Shown: positions 26,801 to 35,362 of the stretch, piece by piece
Layout: every line of letters starts with the position of its first letter
Position numbering within the stretch: position 1 is the first letter of the stretch
Assembly (NCBI GenBank): GCA_022616415.1
Contig: JAKEEU010000239.1
Span: 1-64,000 of the forward strand
Direction of reading: 5' to 3'
DNA length: 64,000 bases
Origin: Candidatus Zhuqueibacterota bacterium
GTDB lineage: Bacteria > Zhuqueibacterota > Zhuqueibacteria > Zhuqueibacterales > Zhuqueibacteraceae
Position numbers and translations under genes: made by a program
Notes under the pieces: model-generated
Seen by the model: only the letters and a program-made list of their open reading frames with translations
Database searches by the model: none
Told to the model about the DNA's origin: nothing

Positions 26801-26986
26801 CAGATCGGCCACGTCTTCCGCCGCGGCGCCAGGATATGGAGTCAACACATTGACCAAGGGCGGCGCGGTATCGGGAAAGAGTTGAATCGGCAAACTGAGA
26901 TAGGCGAGCGCGCCGAAGATGACCGCGGCGATCGACAGCGCCCACACGGTGTGGCGATTCTTGAGGGAAAATTCGGAGAGGGTCAT
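23891..26986 (-). CDS. RND efflux pump inner-membrane permease (AcrB/MdtB-like)
   Basis: A 1031-aa proton-driven transporter, the usual RND length. It has TM1 near residues 12-30, a large porter loop, TM2-6 at about 335-540, then TM7, a second porter loop and TM8-12. Typical segments are YPGAAAEDVADLVSDPIE, GIVVDAAVVVLENITRHYHE with the TM4 acidic residues, and MVGLVLLVGIVVNNSIILID. It forms a tripartite pump with the MFP and TolC proteins encoded upstream. Substrate could be drugs, lipids or metals; metal-specific (CusA) motifs were not recognised. Confidence 0.95.
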   Translation of the reverse strand: MTLSEFSLKNRHTVWALSIAAVIFGALAYLSLPIQLFPDTAPPLVNVLTPYPGAAAEDVADLVSDPIETEAATLEGVYKVSSTSQDGLSLVQVEFTYDMNVDLTAVDVQNAIARIRTKLPREIGEPQVLKFSTSDRPVLTMGLIAENLVAVRRLAEDVLAPEVQRLDGVAIVDVFGGYEPEISVQVDRDRLDAHHLRLAAVVEAIRNHNVSVPAGQIRSAGRQYTFRVDEQSRSLQEIAQIPITSPSGTRVLVGDIAELKEGSGEDLSRFRVNGKAAIALQIFKQDDANTVEVVRRAQAKFKELSERYAEIQMLEAEESASFTQQVVNNLLESVFQALLLASVIIFLFLGSARRGLVVAISMPMSFVLTFAGMKLFGIQVDMVTLTAIILAVGIVVDAAVVVLENITRHYHERKLAPDAAAMEGAAEIQFAVIAGNLTTLVVLIPLLFLYGFVGKTFGPLASTLIIAFLSSLLVALGLVPILTAMVTREGGKLEGIAKKISRPWDRAMEYLRAAYVWLLQKSLRTRWLVFITATVLFVAGAVIMRFIGMELLPKMDSGSSFVTVETPSGSSLDETEKVMQEVEAVILAEPEVERISNQMGFEPGMHSFGGGGVQGPTQGYIAITLTPRTERKETIWEIQDRLREKLAKIPGIQNFVVRESGSTAKATTASSIVVSIKGPDPLVLDKLGEQTLSLVRAVDGVRNPYRSWRLDQRSVVLSIDEERARELGLSPAQAARELVQSLDGMTAGVYRGELGEDMPIRVRYAKPFRRQEADALAVRTVSMRDGQVVPFSSIAISREMRAQGLVTRENLEPTLQVLALHQDRPLNFVTADVEKTVATISVPKGYAIALEGENKDMAESRDELVGALGIAVIAIYLLLVAQFRSFLHPITVMMAVPLSLVGVSVALWLAGKPVSMPVMVGLVLLVGIVVNNSIILIDFIRQRRLEGSDRREAIVESVRTRFRPIMMTSTSTIVGMLPLALEWALGAERFSPLAIAVIGGMTASTFLTMIVIPVLYDAFDDLGKRFGKQTA

Positions 26987-27196
26987 GGTTATAGATCCAA
27001 CAATTTGAAGAAGAAATTTCCAAAAGTTTTATGCCCAACGGATAAAAGCTGCCAACGGATTTCATCAAAATGGTTTGTGCCAGCAAACTTCATTTCTCTG
27101 CCATCCATTTTTCTGTTATCAACTTTCTACCTGTATTTCTGCGACAGAAACATTCAAGAGACAGACAAACGTTTCTTGCGGTGCTTATTCCGACTC

Positions 27197-28270
27197 TTAC
27201 TGTCTCGCATATTCGATCTCCACCGGAAAGACTTCAACACTGTCTTTCAAACTCCCAAGGTTGGAGACTGCCACCAAATCATCCTGATTCCAAAGAAATA
27301 AAACTTCGACGAGTCCCTCTTGCTCGATGCCGGTCGTGACCTCCTGTTTCCGTGCGCGCTCCTGCCGAATCAAAAAGACATGAGTTTTGTCGCCCTGCCT
27401 GATGATGGCTTCCACCGGAACGGCGAGGGCGCTGCGATTGGCGGCAAGGATGAAGTCCACGCGCATGGAAGCGCCGATGCGCAAATTCTCGCGGTGATTG
27501 TCCGGTGACGGCATCGGCATCTCGACGGTAAAAGTTCGCGCCGCACCGCTGGTGACCGGCGCCACTTCCACAACTTTCGATTGAAATTCGTTTCCCTGCC
27601 AGTCACGCACTTGCGCCGGCGTGCTGATTTGTATCCCGCGACGCAAGTCTTCTTCCACGACTTCGACATGAATTTCAAGATTGTTGTCACCAAGAAGCAA
27701 AATCGGCTGACCCGGCATCACATGCTGGCCAGGCTCGGCGAGCCACGCCAAAACTTTTCCGGCAATGGGGGAATGCTCTTTTGCCTTGGCCAGCCTGGCC
27801 TCCACTTCAGCCAGGGCGGCTTTGGCGCTGCGGCAAGCGCGCAGACTCGCTTCAGCTTGTTCCGCCGGCAAAGCTTCGGCCTGCACCAGTCGCTGATCCG
27901 ACTCTTGCCTTCGGCACCAATAATCCCTTTCTGCGGTCAGGCGCTCCGCGTTGGCGCGCAAATCAGGGACATCGATCTCTGCAACCAACTCGCCGATTTG
28001 AATAGCGGCGCCGGCAGGTTTCGGCAGCTTGACCACCGTGCCCTGCACTTGCGCGATGACCCGGACTTCACGATTGGCGTGAACGGTGCCGACGTAGGAG
28101 AGCCGGTTTTGCATATCGGTCATGATCGGTTTCATCGCGCGAACGGCAACCGGCCGGTCTTTGGGACGATCACCGTTTTTTTCGGTGCAGCTTGTGAAAG
28201 CGAGCGTCGTGAAAACCGTCAAGGCCGATAATAAAGCCAACCGATTCGACGAGATTTTTTTATTTTTCAT
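27197..28270 (-). CDS. RND periplasmic adaptor (membrane fusion) lipoprotein
   Basis: A 357-aa adaptor. Lipobox LAFTSC places lipidated Cys28 after a signal peptide. The barrel-sandwich hybrid halves are visible as VIAQVQGTVVKLPKPAGAAI and SPIAGKVLAWLAEPGQHVMP, split by a helical hairpin (residues about 105-165). A beta-barrel follows, including GASMRVDFIL, then the membrane-proximal domain. It bridges the RND pump to TolC. Its start overlaps the TolC stop by 4 bp (ATGA). Confidence 0.94.
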   Translation of the reverse strand: MKNKKISSNRLALLSALTVFTTLAFTSCTEKNGDRPKDRPVAVRAMKPIMTDMQNRLSYVGTVHANREVRVIAQVQGTVVKLPKPAGAAIQIGELVAEIDVPDLRANAERLTAERDYWCRRQESDQRLVQAEALPAEQAEASLRACRSAKAALAEVEARLAKAKEHSPIAGKVLAWLAEPGQHVMPGQPILLLGDNNLEIHVEVVEEDLRRGIQISTPAQVRDWQGNEFQSKVVEVAPVTSGAARTFTVEMPMPSPDNHRENLRIGASMRVDFILAANRSALAVPVEAIIRQGDKTHVFLIRQERARKQEVTTGIEQEGLVEVLFLWNQDDLVAVSNLGSLKDSVEVFPVEIEYARQ

Positions 28271-29643
28271 GGTACGTTCCTTACAATCATTCCGGCCAAA
28301 TCGGCAGTGAGTGTGCCTGCGGTCGAATGGTAGCGTAGCATCGCGAGCTGTTCGCCGTAAGCCATGCTGCGTTCGTCCATCTGTAATCGCAACAGTTCCG
28401 TTTCTTGTGTCAACAACTCGCTGAGCGAGGTGCGGCCCGCCTCATAAATTTGTTTTTGCGCCGACACCGATCGCGATTTATTTTCGACGGCCTCGGTGAG
28501 ATGCCGGCGCCGTTCTCCGGAGATTCGCCACTGTTCGTATGCAATGCGCAACCCGGCGGTTTGATTTTGCCATACCGAGCGTAATTGCTCATCCGCGGCG
28601 GCCAGGGAAGACTTGGCGGCGCTCTTTGCTGCGAGACGGCGCCCGCCCTCGAAAAGCGGCAACCGCAAACTGATGCCGGCAGCCCATTCTCCGGTTTGGT
28701 CGAAGTCGTCGCCGGCGCGAAGGATGTAGGAAGCGAAGCCGCTGATTTCCGGCCAGAAAGCTCTTGCCGCCTGCGCATAATGCGCTTCGGCCCGCTCGAG
28801 CTGCGCCTGGGCCTGCCGCAACTCGAGGCCACGGTAATCCGCGACAATTTTTCCGGAGTCAGGAAGAACAACCTTTTCCTGCAGACCCTCAAACTGAGAT
28901 TGGGCAGAATTTGAGACAACAGGCTGAATGGGCCCATCGGCCCCAACCAGCTGCCCAAGCCGGATGAACAGCTCATAAACCTTGGACTCAATCTCCAAAC
29001 TGTCGGAGCGGGTGGTTCCGATGGCGGAGGCCACCAGCGCCAGGTCGGCCGGTGAAATTCTGCCCTCCTGCAAGAGTGTTCGGAGCTCGTCATAACGCCG
29101 GTAGAGCGTGTTCAAGCGCGCGAGCACCAGGGTTTTCTTGTCCTGCAATTCCTGGGATTGGACGTAGATTTGCGCAATGCCTTCGAGCAGTTGCAGTCCG
29201 GCCAGCTCCTCAACGGCGCGCGTTTCGCCGGCGAAAGCGCTTGCGGTGCGATGGGCGGCGTGGGTGCGGCCGCCGTTGAACAACGGCACTTTCAGCGAGG
29301 TGATGCCCTCGTAGATGTCGTTATCCAGCGGCGGAAACACGCCGGTGCGGTGAATCGGCACCACGATGTTGGGCTCCTCGTACCGCGTGTAGCCGGCGGT
29401 GAAGGCAAGCTGTGGAAGATAGCCGCTCTTCGCTTCCGAGATTCTGGCCTCCGCCGCCTGCCTTTGCGCCTTCGCCGCTCTTAGGCTGGGATTTTGCGCG
29501 AGTGCGGCCTCCAGCGCCTCCGGCAAGGTCATGGACTTCACCTCATCAGAGGCGCGGGCCGTGGCCGCCATGCCGAGCAAAAGGACGGCAAGCAGGCGCG
29601 CCCGGCAATTCTTTGCCAACCAGCCGATGATGATAGCAAGCAT
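28267..29643 (-). CDS. TolC family outer-membrane efflux protein
   Basis: A 458-aa protein with a signal peptide (LLAVLLLGMAATARA). Two repeated halves carry the TolC coiled-coil and barrel strands: LAQNPSLRAAKAQRQAAEARI, then GYLPQLAFTAGYTRYEEPN; and later AQAARAFWPEISGFASYIL with AAGISLRLPLFEGGRRL. It forms the trimeric exit duct. It is the first gene of the efflux operon, 17 bp downstream of a putative repressor site. Confidence 0.94.
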   Translation of the reverse strand: MLAIIIGWLAKNCRARLLAVLLLGMAATARASDEVKSMTLPEALEAALAQNPSLRAAKAQRQAAEARISEAKSGYLPQLAFTAGYTRYEEPNIVVPIHRTGVFPPLDNDIYEGITSLKVPLFNGGRTHAAHRTASAFAGETRAVEELAGLQLLEGIAQIYVQSQELQDKKTLVLARLNTLYRRYDELRTLLQEGRISPADLALVASAIGTTRSDSLEIESKVYELFIRLGQLVGADGPIQPVVSNSAQSQFEGLQEKVVLPDSGKIVADYRGLELRQAQAQLERAEAHYAQAARAFWPEISGFASYILRAGDDFDQTGEWAAGISLRLPLFEGGRRLAAKSAAKSSLAAADEQLRSVWQNQTAGLRIAYEQWRISGERRRHLTEAVENKSRSVSAQKQIYEAGRTSLSELLTQETELLRLQMDERSMAYGEQLAMLRYHSTAGTLTADLAGMIVRNVP

Positions 29644-29659
29644 TGGGTTTACCGTGATG

Positions 29660-29680
29660 TTTGTTAGTGCTAACTAACTT
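29660..29680. promoter_or_regulatory. Putative TetR operator upstream of tolC
   Basis: TTTGTTAGTGCTAACTAACT shares GTRCTAACTAAC with the palindrome in front of the tetR gene. It lies 17-37 bp before the TolC start, where a bound repressor would block the efflux operon. Confidence 0.6.
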
Positions 29681-29757
29681 TTAGGTTTTAAAAAAAGGCT
29701 CTTGCGAGCTTCGTTTATTTGATGCGCCAGGCGCCCGGAAGGTTACAAACGCCGAAC

Positions 29758-30342
29758 TCAGCTCAGGCTTTCCGCAAAAACCCGCCACAAAGCCGGCGCC
29801 TTTTTGCTTATCGAAAAGCTGAAATCGCTCAATGACCAAAGCAAAGCCGTGGCCTGCACCAAGCCCAGAAAGCCGATGGCGCCGGCTTCGATGTTGATAT
29901 CCTCCTTCACCCGGCCTTCCGCTTTGGCGCGCCGGAGAATGCCCCGGATCAAATCGAGATAGCTGTTGACCATTTGCAAAAGCGTTTTGCGCAAGACCGG
30001 ATCGTTTTGATGCACGGCCTCGGAAAAGATCAGCCGCGGGATTCCCCGGTTTTTCTCGAGATAGGCAAGATGGATTCCCAGAATCTTCTTCAGCTTCGCA
30101 ATGGGATCGTCAATATCCGACACCGCGACGCTCATGTTCGCCGTCAAATTCCGCCCCATCGTTTCGATCACGCCGCGCATGATCTCGTGCTTGTTCTTAA
30201 AATGGCGGTACAAGGCGGCGTCGGAAATGCCGATTTTTTGGGCGATTTTCATCATCGTCAGATTCGCCACCCCTTCTTCCGATATGATTTTAAGCGCGGC
30301 ATGGATGATCTGCTCTTTGCGGCTGTCGAAATTGTTTGGCAT
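29758..30342 (-). CDS. TetR/AcrR family transcriptional repressor
   Basis: A 194-aa DNA-binding protein. Residues 9-55 form the TetR helix-turn-helix (IIHAALKIISEEGVANLTM, IAQKIGISDAALYRHFKNK). The C-terminal ligand domain is variable (EAVHQNDPVLRKTLLQM). It precedes the efflux operon on the same strand and very probably represses both itself and the pump through the two related sites. AGGAG before the ATG overlaps the operator arm. Confidence 0.94.
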   Translation of the reverse strand: MPNNFDSRKEQIIHAALKIISEEGVANLTMMKIAQKIGISDAALYRHFKNKHEIMRGVIETMGRNLTANMSVAVSDIDDPIAKLKKILGIHLAYLEKNRGIPRLIFSEAVHQNDPVLRKTLLQMVNSYLDLIRGILRRAKAEGRVKEDINIEAGAIGFLGLVQATALLWSLSDFSFSISKKAPALWRVFAESLS

Positions 30343-30353
30343 CGCCGTCGTCT

Positions 30354-30383
30354 CCTATGTTAGTTTGTACTAACTAACATAGG
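30354..30383. promoter_or_regulatory. Palindromic operator of the tetR gene
   Basis: A 30-bp palindrome has perfect 11-bp arms, CCTATGTTAGT and ACTAACATAGG, around 8 bp. It is 12 bp upstream of the tetR start and overlaps its Shine-Dalgarno, an arrangement expected for autorepression. Its inner part (GTACTAACTAAC) recurs at 29660-29680. Confidence 0.8.
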
Positions 30384-30430
30384 AAAACTTCCGCCGAAAG
30401 TCAAGCGTTTTTTTTGGATATTTTAGCCGC

Positions 30431-31567
30431 TTAACGCCCCAACGACAATTGCGCCGTCAACGCATTGTTCGCGTAATCGTAAAAAAGATCGTTGGAGTTG
30501 TTGCGGATATGGTCGTACGCCAATCCAATCGAAAATCCCAGCGACTTAAAAGTCTTTTCCAATTGCATTGAAAAGGCTCTCCGTGTGTCCGCCCTCTCGT
30601 CTGCACTCTGATTGCCGGTGAGATCATAAGCTGGGCGTTCGGTATAATTTCTCTCTTGCATGTTGCCGGAAATTTTCATGACCATCCCGGCTGGCAGCAG
30701 TTGCGTCAGCATCACACTCACTTGCGGGCCTTCGTAGCCGTAGTGATCGTCGAACAACTCATCATCCGAGATGACGCCATATCCGGAAGAAAGATAACGG
30801 GAATCTTTTTGCAAATTGAGCTGATATTGTGCGGTCAGACTAAGCCCCGTACCGGCAACAATCCCTTGCCCCAAGCGGGCGATGCCAACAAGCTGCGTCA
30901 CCTTTGGCTTGGAAGCGGTGACAATTCGGCCGCCATGCCCTCGACCTCTCGACATGGTCGCCGTTTCCTCAAGATTCGCCGAAGTGTAAATTTTTGTGCC
31001 GAGATCGGCTTCCAAAATGAGTGTCGTTTTAGTGGTGAAGGATTGCGTCAACTGCGCAAAGCCGTAATGCTCGACGTAATTAAAATCACTCAGCTCATCA
31101 AAGCTCAAATAGCGGAAACTGTAACTGAAACGGCCAAGCGAGCGTTCGGCCAAATAATGTTTGAGGTTCACATAAGCCGAAACTTGCTGGTGGTCGTAAA
31201 ACGTGTAACTCTCCCGATTGCGGCGCAGGTTGTACGTGATGCCGCTATTAAGTTGCGTTTGCCGCTCTTCTCCAAAAAGCTGCGAATAAGCCAAGCCAAT
31301 GGAATGATAGTGAAATGCCCGTTCCCGCACTTGATCGAAATAGCTGTAGGCGCCGGTATAAAACAACTGGGTGTTGCGGGTCTCGTTTTCCCATTCTTGC
31401 GCCACTTGCAACGACAACAGCGCGACTTTGTCCGAGAGGCTGAGATGGTTGTTGTTCACGTTGTCATCATACATCGTCATGACACGCGCGTCGAAGCTGA
31501 ATTGCGCCCATGCCGTCTTGAAATTGAGCAAGGAGCTCAGCAGCGCGAGAATAATGATCCGTTTCAT
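30431..31567 (-). CDS. Putative outer-membrane beta-barrel protein
   Basis: A 378-aa protein with a signal peptide (LLSSLLNFKTAWAQF) and alternating amphipathic strands throughout, such as RSLGRFSYSFRYLSF and GTGLSLTAQYQLNLQK, ending in a short strand (LTAQLSLGR). No named family is recognised. Lengths and strand pattern suggest a barrel of about 16 or more strands. The ATG overlaps the stop of the Asp-rich gene by 4 bp, so the two are co-translated. Confidence 0.75.
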   Translation of the reverse strand: MKRIIILALLSSLLNFKTAWAQFSFDARVMTMYDDNVNNNHLSLSDKVALLSLQVAQEWENETRNTQLFYTGAYSYFDQVRERAFHYHSIGLAYSQLFGEERQTQLNSGITYNLRRNRESYTFYDHQQVSAYVNLKHYLAERSLGRFSYSFRYLSFDELSDFNYVEHYGFAQLTQSFTTKTTLILEADLGTKIYTSANLEETATMSRGRGHGGRIVTASKPKVTQLVGIARLGQGIVAGTGLSLTAQYQLNLQKDSRYLSSGYGVISDDELFDDHYGYEGPQVSVMLTQLLPAGMVMKISGNMQERNYTERPAYDLTGNQSADERADTRRAFSMQLEKTFKSLGFSIGLAYDHIRNNSNDLFYDYANNALTAQLSLGR

Positions 31568-31974
31568 GGCTTGCCTCGCTGTTGTTTTTGCTTGCCGCGC
31601 CCGGCAGCGTCATCGCCTGATTTTATGCTTCCGCTTCCCCCGCGCTGAAATCCCAAGCCGGCTTCGCGTCCATCGCAAATCCCATCGCCATCGCCATCGA
31701 CGAATTTATCGCGGCCGCGTCCCCGGCCTTTGCCCTTCATCTCCAATCTATCGTCGATGCCATTGCCGTTTTCGTCACGAAACTTCTCCTGCGGCGGCTT
31801 TGACTGATCGGCTTTCGTGAAAGCGGTATCAGCCGGTGACTTTTTCTCCGCATTCGTTGCCGAAGTATCGCTTAAAACCGGCTGCACCGATTTCGTCGTA
31901 TCGCCGGTGATTTGTCCCCAAGTCGGGGTCGTGAGAAAAGCCATCGCCAGCAAAATTTTGAGCATGCGTTTCAT
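31564..31974 (-). CDS. Secreted Asp-rich calcium-binding-type protein
   Basis: A 136-aa protein with a signal peptide and GGAGG upstream. Two Ca-binding-like loops are present, DENGNGIDDRLE and DGDGDGICDGRE, of the dockerin/thrombospondin type-3 kind. The middle is basic and Gly-rich (KGKGRGRGRD) and the tail is GGSGSIKSGDDAAGRGKQ. It shares style with the next gene upstream and is translationally coupled to the barrel gene, so a surface structure or secreted complex is plausible. Confidence 0.75.
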   Translation of the reverse strand: MKRMLKILLAMAFLTTPTWGQITGDTTKSVQPVLSDTSATNAEKKSPADTAFTKADQSKPPQEKFRDENGNGIDDRLEMKGKGRGRGRDKFVDGDGDGICDGREAGLGFQRGGSGSIKSGDDAAGRGKQKQQRGKP

Positions 31975-31992
31975 TTTACACCTCCGAATGAG

Positions 31993-32019
31993 CGATGCCC
32001 GCCGTCACAGCGGGCATCG
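31993..32019. terminator. Strong hairpin between the two Asp-rich genes
   Basis: CGATGCCCGC and GCGGGCATCG form a perfect 10-bp stem with a 7-nt loop. No T-run follows on the minus strand. It may attenuate transcription or stabilise the upstream mRNA and so set different levels of the two secreted proteins. Confidence 0.5.
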
Positions 32020-32038
32020 ACTCGGAAGGATTTTTCAG

Positions 32039-32440
32039 TTATCGGCGGCCGCGACGTTCGACTTTGCCTTTCGGACCGGTGCCGTCGCAAATTCCGGTGC
32101 CCATGGCATTGCCCGGACCGAACCCGCTGCCGTCACGCGGGCCGATGCCTTTGTTGCCCGTGCCGTCGCCCGGGCCGTAACCGCCGCGCTTGCCGTTCAT
32201 GAATTTCGATCCACCATTCGATTTGCCGAATTGGCGTCCGGTGCCGTCCTTGGGTTTGACAAAATCCGGATCGTTGCAGTTCGGTATGCCGTCGCCGTCA
32301 TCGTCGAATGGGCCATAAGCGTGAATCTGGCCTTTGCCGAATGGCGCGCCGGTGGTTTGCGCATTCGCTTCATCCGTGACTACGAAGCCGAACAGAGCCA
32401 CGAGAGCGAACGCCGTTGTAAGAGACAGAATGCGTTTCAT
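32039..32440 (-). CDS. Secreted Gly/Asp-rich repeat protein
   Basis: A 133-aa protein starting at MKRILSLTTAF (GAGG upstream; the longer frame from 32515 lacks support). The signal peptide ends DEANA. A Ca-binding loop DDDGDGIPNCNDPDF is followed by repeats of the form GxGDGTGNxGxGPRDG and GFGPGNAMGTGICDG. I recall similar small proteins in environmental FCB genomes, with no known role. A near-sigma54 sequence (TGGCACACCGATTGAA) lies upstream but has a wrong -12 base. Confidence 0.7.
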   Translation of the reverse strand: MKRILSLTTAFALVALFGFVVTDEANAQTTGAPFGKGQIHAYGPFDDDGDGIPNCNDPDFVKPKDGTGRQFGKSNGGSKFMNGKRGGYGPGDGTGNKGIGPRDGSGFGPGNAMGTGICDGTGPKGKVERRGRR

Positions 32441-32718
32441 GATAACCTCGTTTGGTTGAATGTTGTTTTGTTTTACTGCTCTCCTGATTGATTGCAACTT
32501 CTGTCTCTTATTCATTCAATCGGTGTGCCAAAGAACTTTTACACTTTGGCCGGAGCATTTTGGTTATGGAAACTCAAGAGTTATGTCGCGGATGACGTAC
32601 GCCAATTTTTTTGCTCCTCAAAACTCATCGTCAAAACCTCGGCAGAAATGTCGAAGGCTTCGGCAGGTTTGTCGAAGTAAAAACGCGAACATCGTGAGTT
32701 GTGAAGCCGATGCTTTGC

Positions 32719-34080
32719 TCATTTCATTCCCCATTTCCGCAGACGATAGCGAAGATTCCTTTCCGAGATGCCCAGCCGCTCCGCAGCTTTGGATTGATTG
32801 CCGTGGGTTTCGCGCAGCGCATCGAAGATCATCTCTTTTTCCAAGGCATCGACGCGCGCGGAAAGTGTCGCGGGAGCAGCGGGTGAAGCAGCCTGCTCGC
32901 TGGAAAGATTTCTCAGCGGCAGCGGCAGCTCGGCGGTGGTGATGACTTCGCCGCGCGCGAGCACGACCGCGCGTTCGACAAAGTTTTGCAGCTCGCGCAT
33001 GTTGCCGGGATAATCATAGCGCAGCAGCATGTCCATCGCCTCTTTCGAGATGGCCAGCGTCTTCCTTTTATTTTCCCTGGCATATTTTTGCAGAAAATAT
33101 TCCAGCGCTGGGGCAATATCCTCGCGTCGCCGGCGCAGCGGCGGAATTTCGATGCTCACCACGTTCAAGCGATAGAACAAATCCTCGCGAAACGAGCCGT
33201 CTTTGATTTTCTCTTCCAAATTACGGTTGGTGGCGGCGATGACGCGGACATCGACTTGCATCATCTGCGTGCCGCCGACGCGTTCAAATTGCTCTTCCTG
33301 CAAAACGCGCAGCAACTTCACTTGCGTTGACATCGGCACGTCGCCGATCTCATCGAGAAAGATCGTGCCACTGTCGGCCAACTCGAAGCGGCCGCGCCGT
33401 TGCTTGTCGGCGCCGGTGAAAGCGCCACGCTCGTGGCCGAACAATTCACTCTCCAGCAAATTTTCATTCAGCGCCGCACAATTCACTGCAATGAAGGGCT
33501 TGTCTTTGCGCGGGCTGCTAAAGTGAATCGCCTTGGCAATCAACTCTTTTCCCGTGCCACTCTCGCCGCGAATCAGCACCGTGGCTTTGCTTTCGGCAAC
33601 CCGTCCGGCCATGTTCAGCACTTCTTCCATCGCCGCGGACTGCGAGATGATGCCGGTGAATTTGAATTTCTCGGCTAACTGTTGTTTGAGCGATTGATTT
33701 TCGGAAAGCAGGCGCCGGCGCTCGTCGACGCGCTGGATGAGCAAATCCAGCTCTTCGAGATCGATCGGCTTGGTGAGATAATCATACGCGCCTTCGCGCA
33801 TCGCCGCCACCGCGCCCTCGATAGTGCCGAACGCGGTCATGATCACCACGGTGGTTTCCGGATTCAGCGCGCGAATTTCTTTCAATAGCTCGAAGCCGGT
33901 CTTGTCCGGCATTTTGAGATCGGTGAGCACGAGGCCGACAACTTCCTGCTTCACGCGCGCCAGCGCTTCGGCGGCAGAGGCGGCCTCCAAAACCGTGTGG
34001 CGTTTCTTCTTCAAATAACCGGCGAGCACTTCGCGCTGGCCAGCTTCGTCGTCAACGAGTAGAATGACGTTGTTATTCAT
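32719..34080 (-). CDS. NtrC-family sigma54-dependent response regulator
   Basis: A 453-aa regulator starting at MNNNVILLVDDE, with AGGA upstream. The receiver has the phosphorylated Asp in LVLTDLKMPDKTG. The AAA+ domain has Walker A GESGTGKE, the sigma54-contacting GAFTGA and a DEIGDVPMSTQVKLLRVLQ segment. The Fis-type HTH is at the C-terminus (NQSKAAERLGISERNLRYRL). It activates RNA polymerase-sigma54. It closes an operon headed by the histidine kinase gene six genes upstream, its likely partner. Confidence 0.95.
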   Translation of the reverse strand: MNNNVILLVDDEAGQREVLAGYLKKKRHTVLEAASAAEALARVKQEVVGLVLTDLKMPDKTGFELLKEIRALNPETTVVIMTAFGTIEGAVAAMREGAYDYLTKPIDLEELDLLIQRVDERRRLLSENQSLKQQLAEKFKFTGIISQSAAMEEVLNMAGRVAESKATVLIRGESGTGKELIAKAIHFSSPRKDKPFIAVNCAALNENLLESELFGHERGAFTGADKQRRGRFELADSGTIFLDEIGDVPMSTQVKLLRVLQEEQFERVGGTQMMQVDVRVIAATNRNLEEKIKDGSFREDLFYRLNVVSIEIPPLRRRREDIAPALEYFLQKYARENKRKTLAISKEAMDMLLRYDYPGNMRELQNFVERAVVLARGEVITTAELPLPLRNLSSEQAASPAAPATLSARVDALEKEMIFDALRETHGNQSKAAERLGISERNLRYRLRKWGMK

Positions 34081-34096
34081 ACGGCATCGGTCCTGA

Positions 34097-35362
34097 CTAA
34101 AAATAAACTCGCATCCACAACTCCACCCGTTGTTGCAGCAGTTTACTGCCAAACTCGGTGTTGTTTCCGCCAATGAGAAACGTCGGCCAGAAGATAAGCT
34201 CGAAGTTCGTCACCGGTTTGTAGCTCAATGTTGTCGCGGCCAAAAAGCTGTGGTCGTGCAAATTGTAAATCGTGTACAGCGACGGCGTGAAGTAAAGCCA
34301 ATCAAACGGCTCGGGCTTGGTGATTTTCACATACAGATAATTTTGCATCAACGTGCTGCCGCGAAAATATTGCTGGCTCACGCTCAGCGTGTTTTGGATG
34401 AAGGCGGCGTTGCCGGAGCGCGCGCCGTTTGCCAAAAAGCCGGCGTATTCCTCGTGCTCGTTCTTATTCAAGCCGAGGCCATTGTGATAATACTCCGCAA
34501 TCACCGTGGTGTTCGAAGCGTGCAAATAGCGCAGGCCGAGCAGATAAGAAAAATAATCGTCTTCTTCCAGGTGCAAACTGCCGTTGCCAATGGTGTAACG
34601 TGGGGCATTCTTATTATAGCTTGCTTCTCCATGGACTTCAAAATTCCCCGTGAGATTTCTGGAAAAATCCAGGCCGAGCCGTTTCGGTTTGGTCCGGCTG
34701 TAATATCCCATGAGATCGATATCCGTGTTCCACAGCAGGAAATAAGTTTTCAGCGCCACGTCCGTGTTCTCGGCTTCGTCGTAGCGGCGGTTGAATTTTG
34801 GAGGCGGTGGAATCATCACGAAGAGGAATGAAAAAGTTTGCAGCGCCGCGGAAGAAAAGCTTTTGATGTATTCGAAGTTTGCCGACAACAATCCGGCTTG
34901 CGCCAGTTCGGGATTCTCCGGATCTTTGAAGGGATTCACGTAGCCAACCGGATTGAAGGCGTAGCCTTTGCCCCAACTGTACACGCGCTTGCCGAATTGA
35001 ATCGTGGAATTAAATGAGGGGTTGAAACTGCCATAAGCTTCAAACAGATCAAATGTCGCTTCGTCGTCGCTGAAATAGGTGGCGTGCGTCTTCAGATGAA
35101 AGCCGAGGTCTTTCGTGCGATAGTCGGCGTTGAGATAAGGCTCGATGCGGTATTGCGAGAGATACGAAGACAATTTGCCGGCATTGAAAAATTGCAGTTG
35201 GTAAATCGGCGAGGCCTGATCCATGTGGAAGAGCGTATACTTCGCATCGAGATTGCCGCTCCATTCCAATTTCTTTTCTTCCGGCGGGGGAATGTCAATT
35301 GCTTCTTCTTGCGCGAAAACAACACGCGGCGCGAGCAAAAGCAAAACCGGCAGCCATCTCAT
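34097..35362 (-). CDS. DUF1302-like outer-membrane barrel
   Basis: A 421-aa protein with a signal peptide (PVLLLLAPRVVFAQ). IQFGKRVYSWGKGYAFNPVGY resembles the GKQxxxWGxG-NP signature of DUF1302 barrels. Amphipathic strands run to a terminal Phe (ELWMRVYF). In other bacteria such barrels are encoded with LolA-like DUF1329 proteins and RND (MMPL) exporters for lipid transport; here the partner is an ABC transporter. It overlaps the LolA-like gene by 4 bp. Confidence 0.78.
   Translation of the reverse strand: MRWLPVLLLLAPRVVFAQEEAIDIPPPEEKKLEWSGNLDAKYTLFHMDQASPIYQLQFFNAGKLSSYLSQYRIEPYLNADYRTKDLGFHLKTHATYFSDDEATFDLFEAYGSFNPSFNSTIQFGKRVYSWGKGYAFNPVGYVNPFKDPENPELAQAGLLSANFEYIKSFSSAALQTFSFLFVMIPPPPKFNRRYDEAENTDVALKTYFLLWNTDIDLMGYYSRTKPKRLGLDFSRNLTGNFEVHGEASYNKNAPRYTIGNGSLHLEEDDYFSYLLGLRYLHASNTTVIAEYYHNGLGLNKNEHEEYAGFLANGARSGNAAFIQNTLSVSQQYFRGSTLMQNYLYVKITKPEPFDWLYFTPSLYTIYNLHDHSFLAATTLSYKPVTNFELIFWPTFLIGGNNTEFGSKLLQQRVELWMRVYF

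Noticed and set aside
32478..32560. Sigma54 promoter upstream of the Gly/Asp-rich gene
   Set aside because: TGGCACACCGATTGAA has the -24 GG, but the -12 reads GA in place of GC, so the call is too weak.
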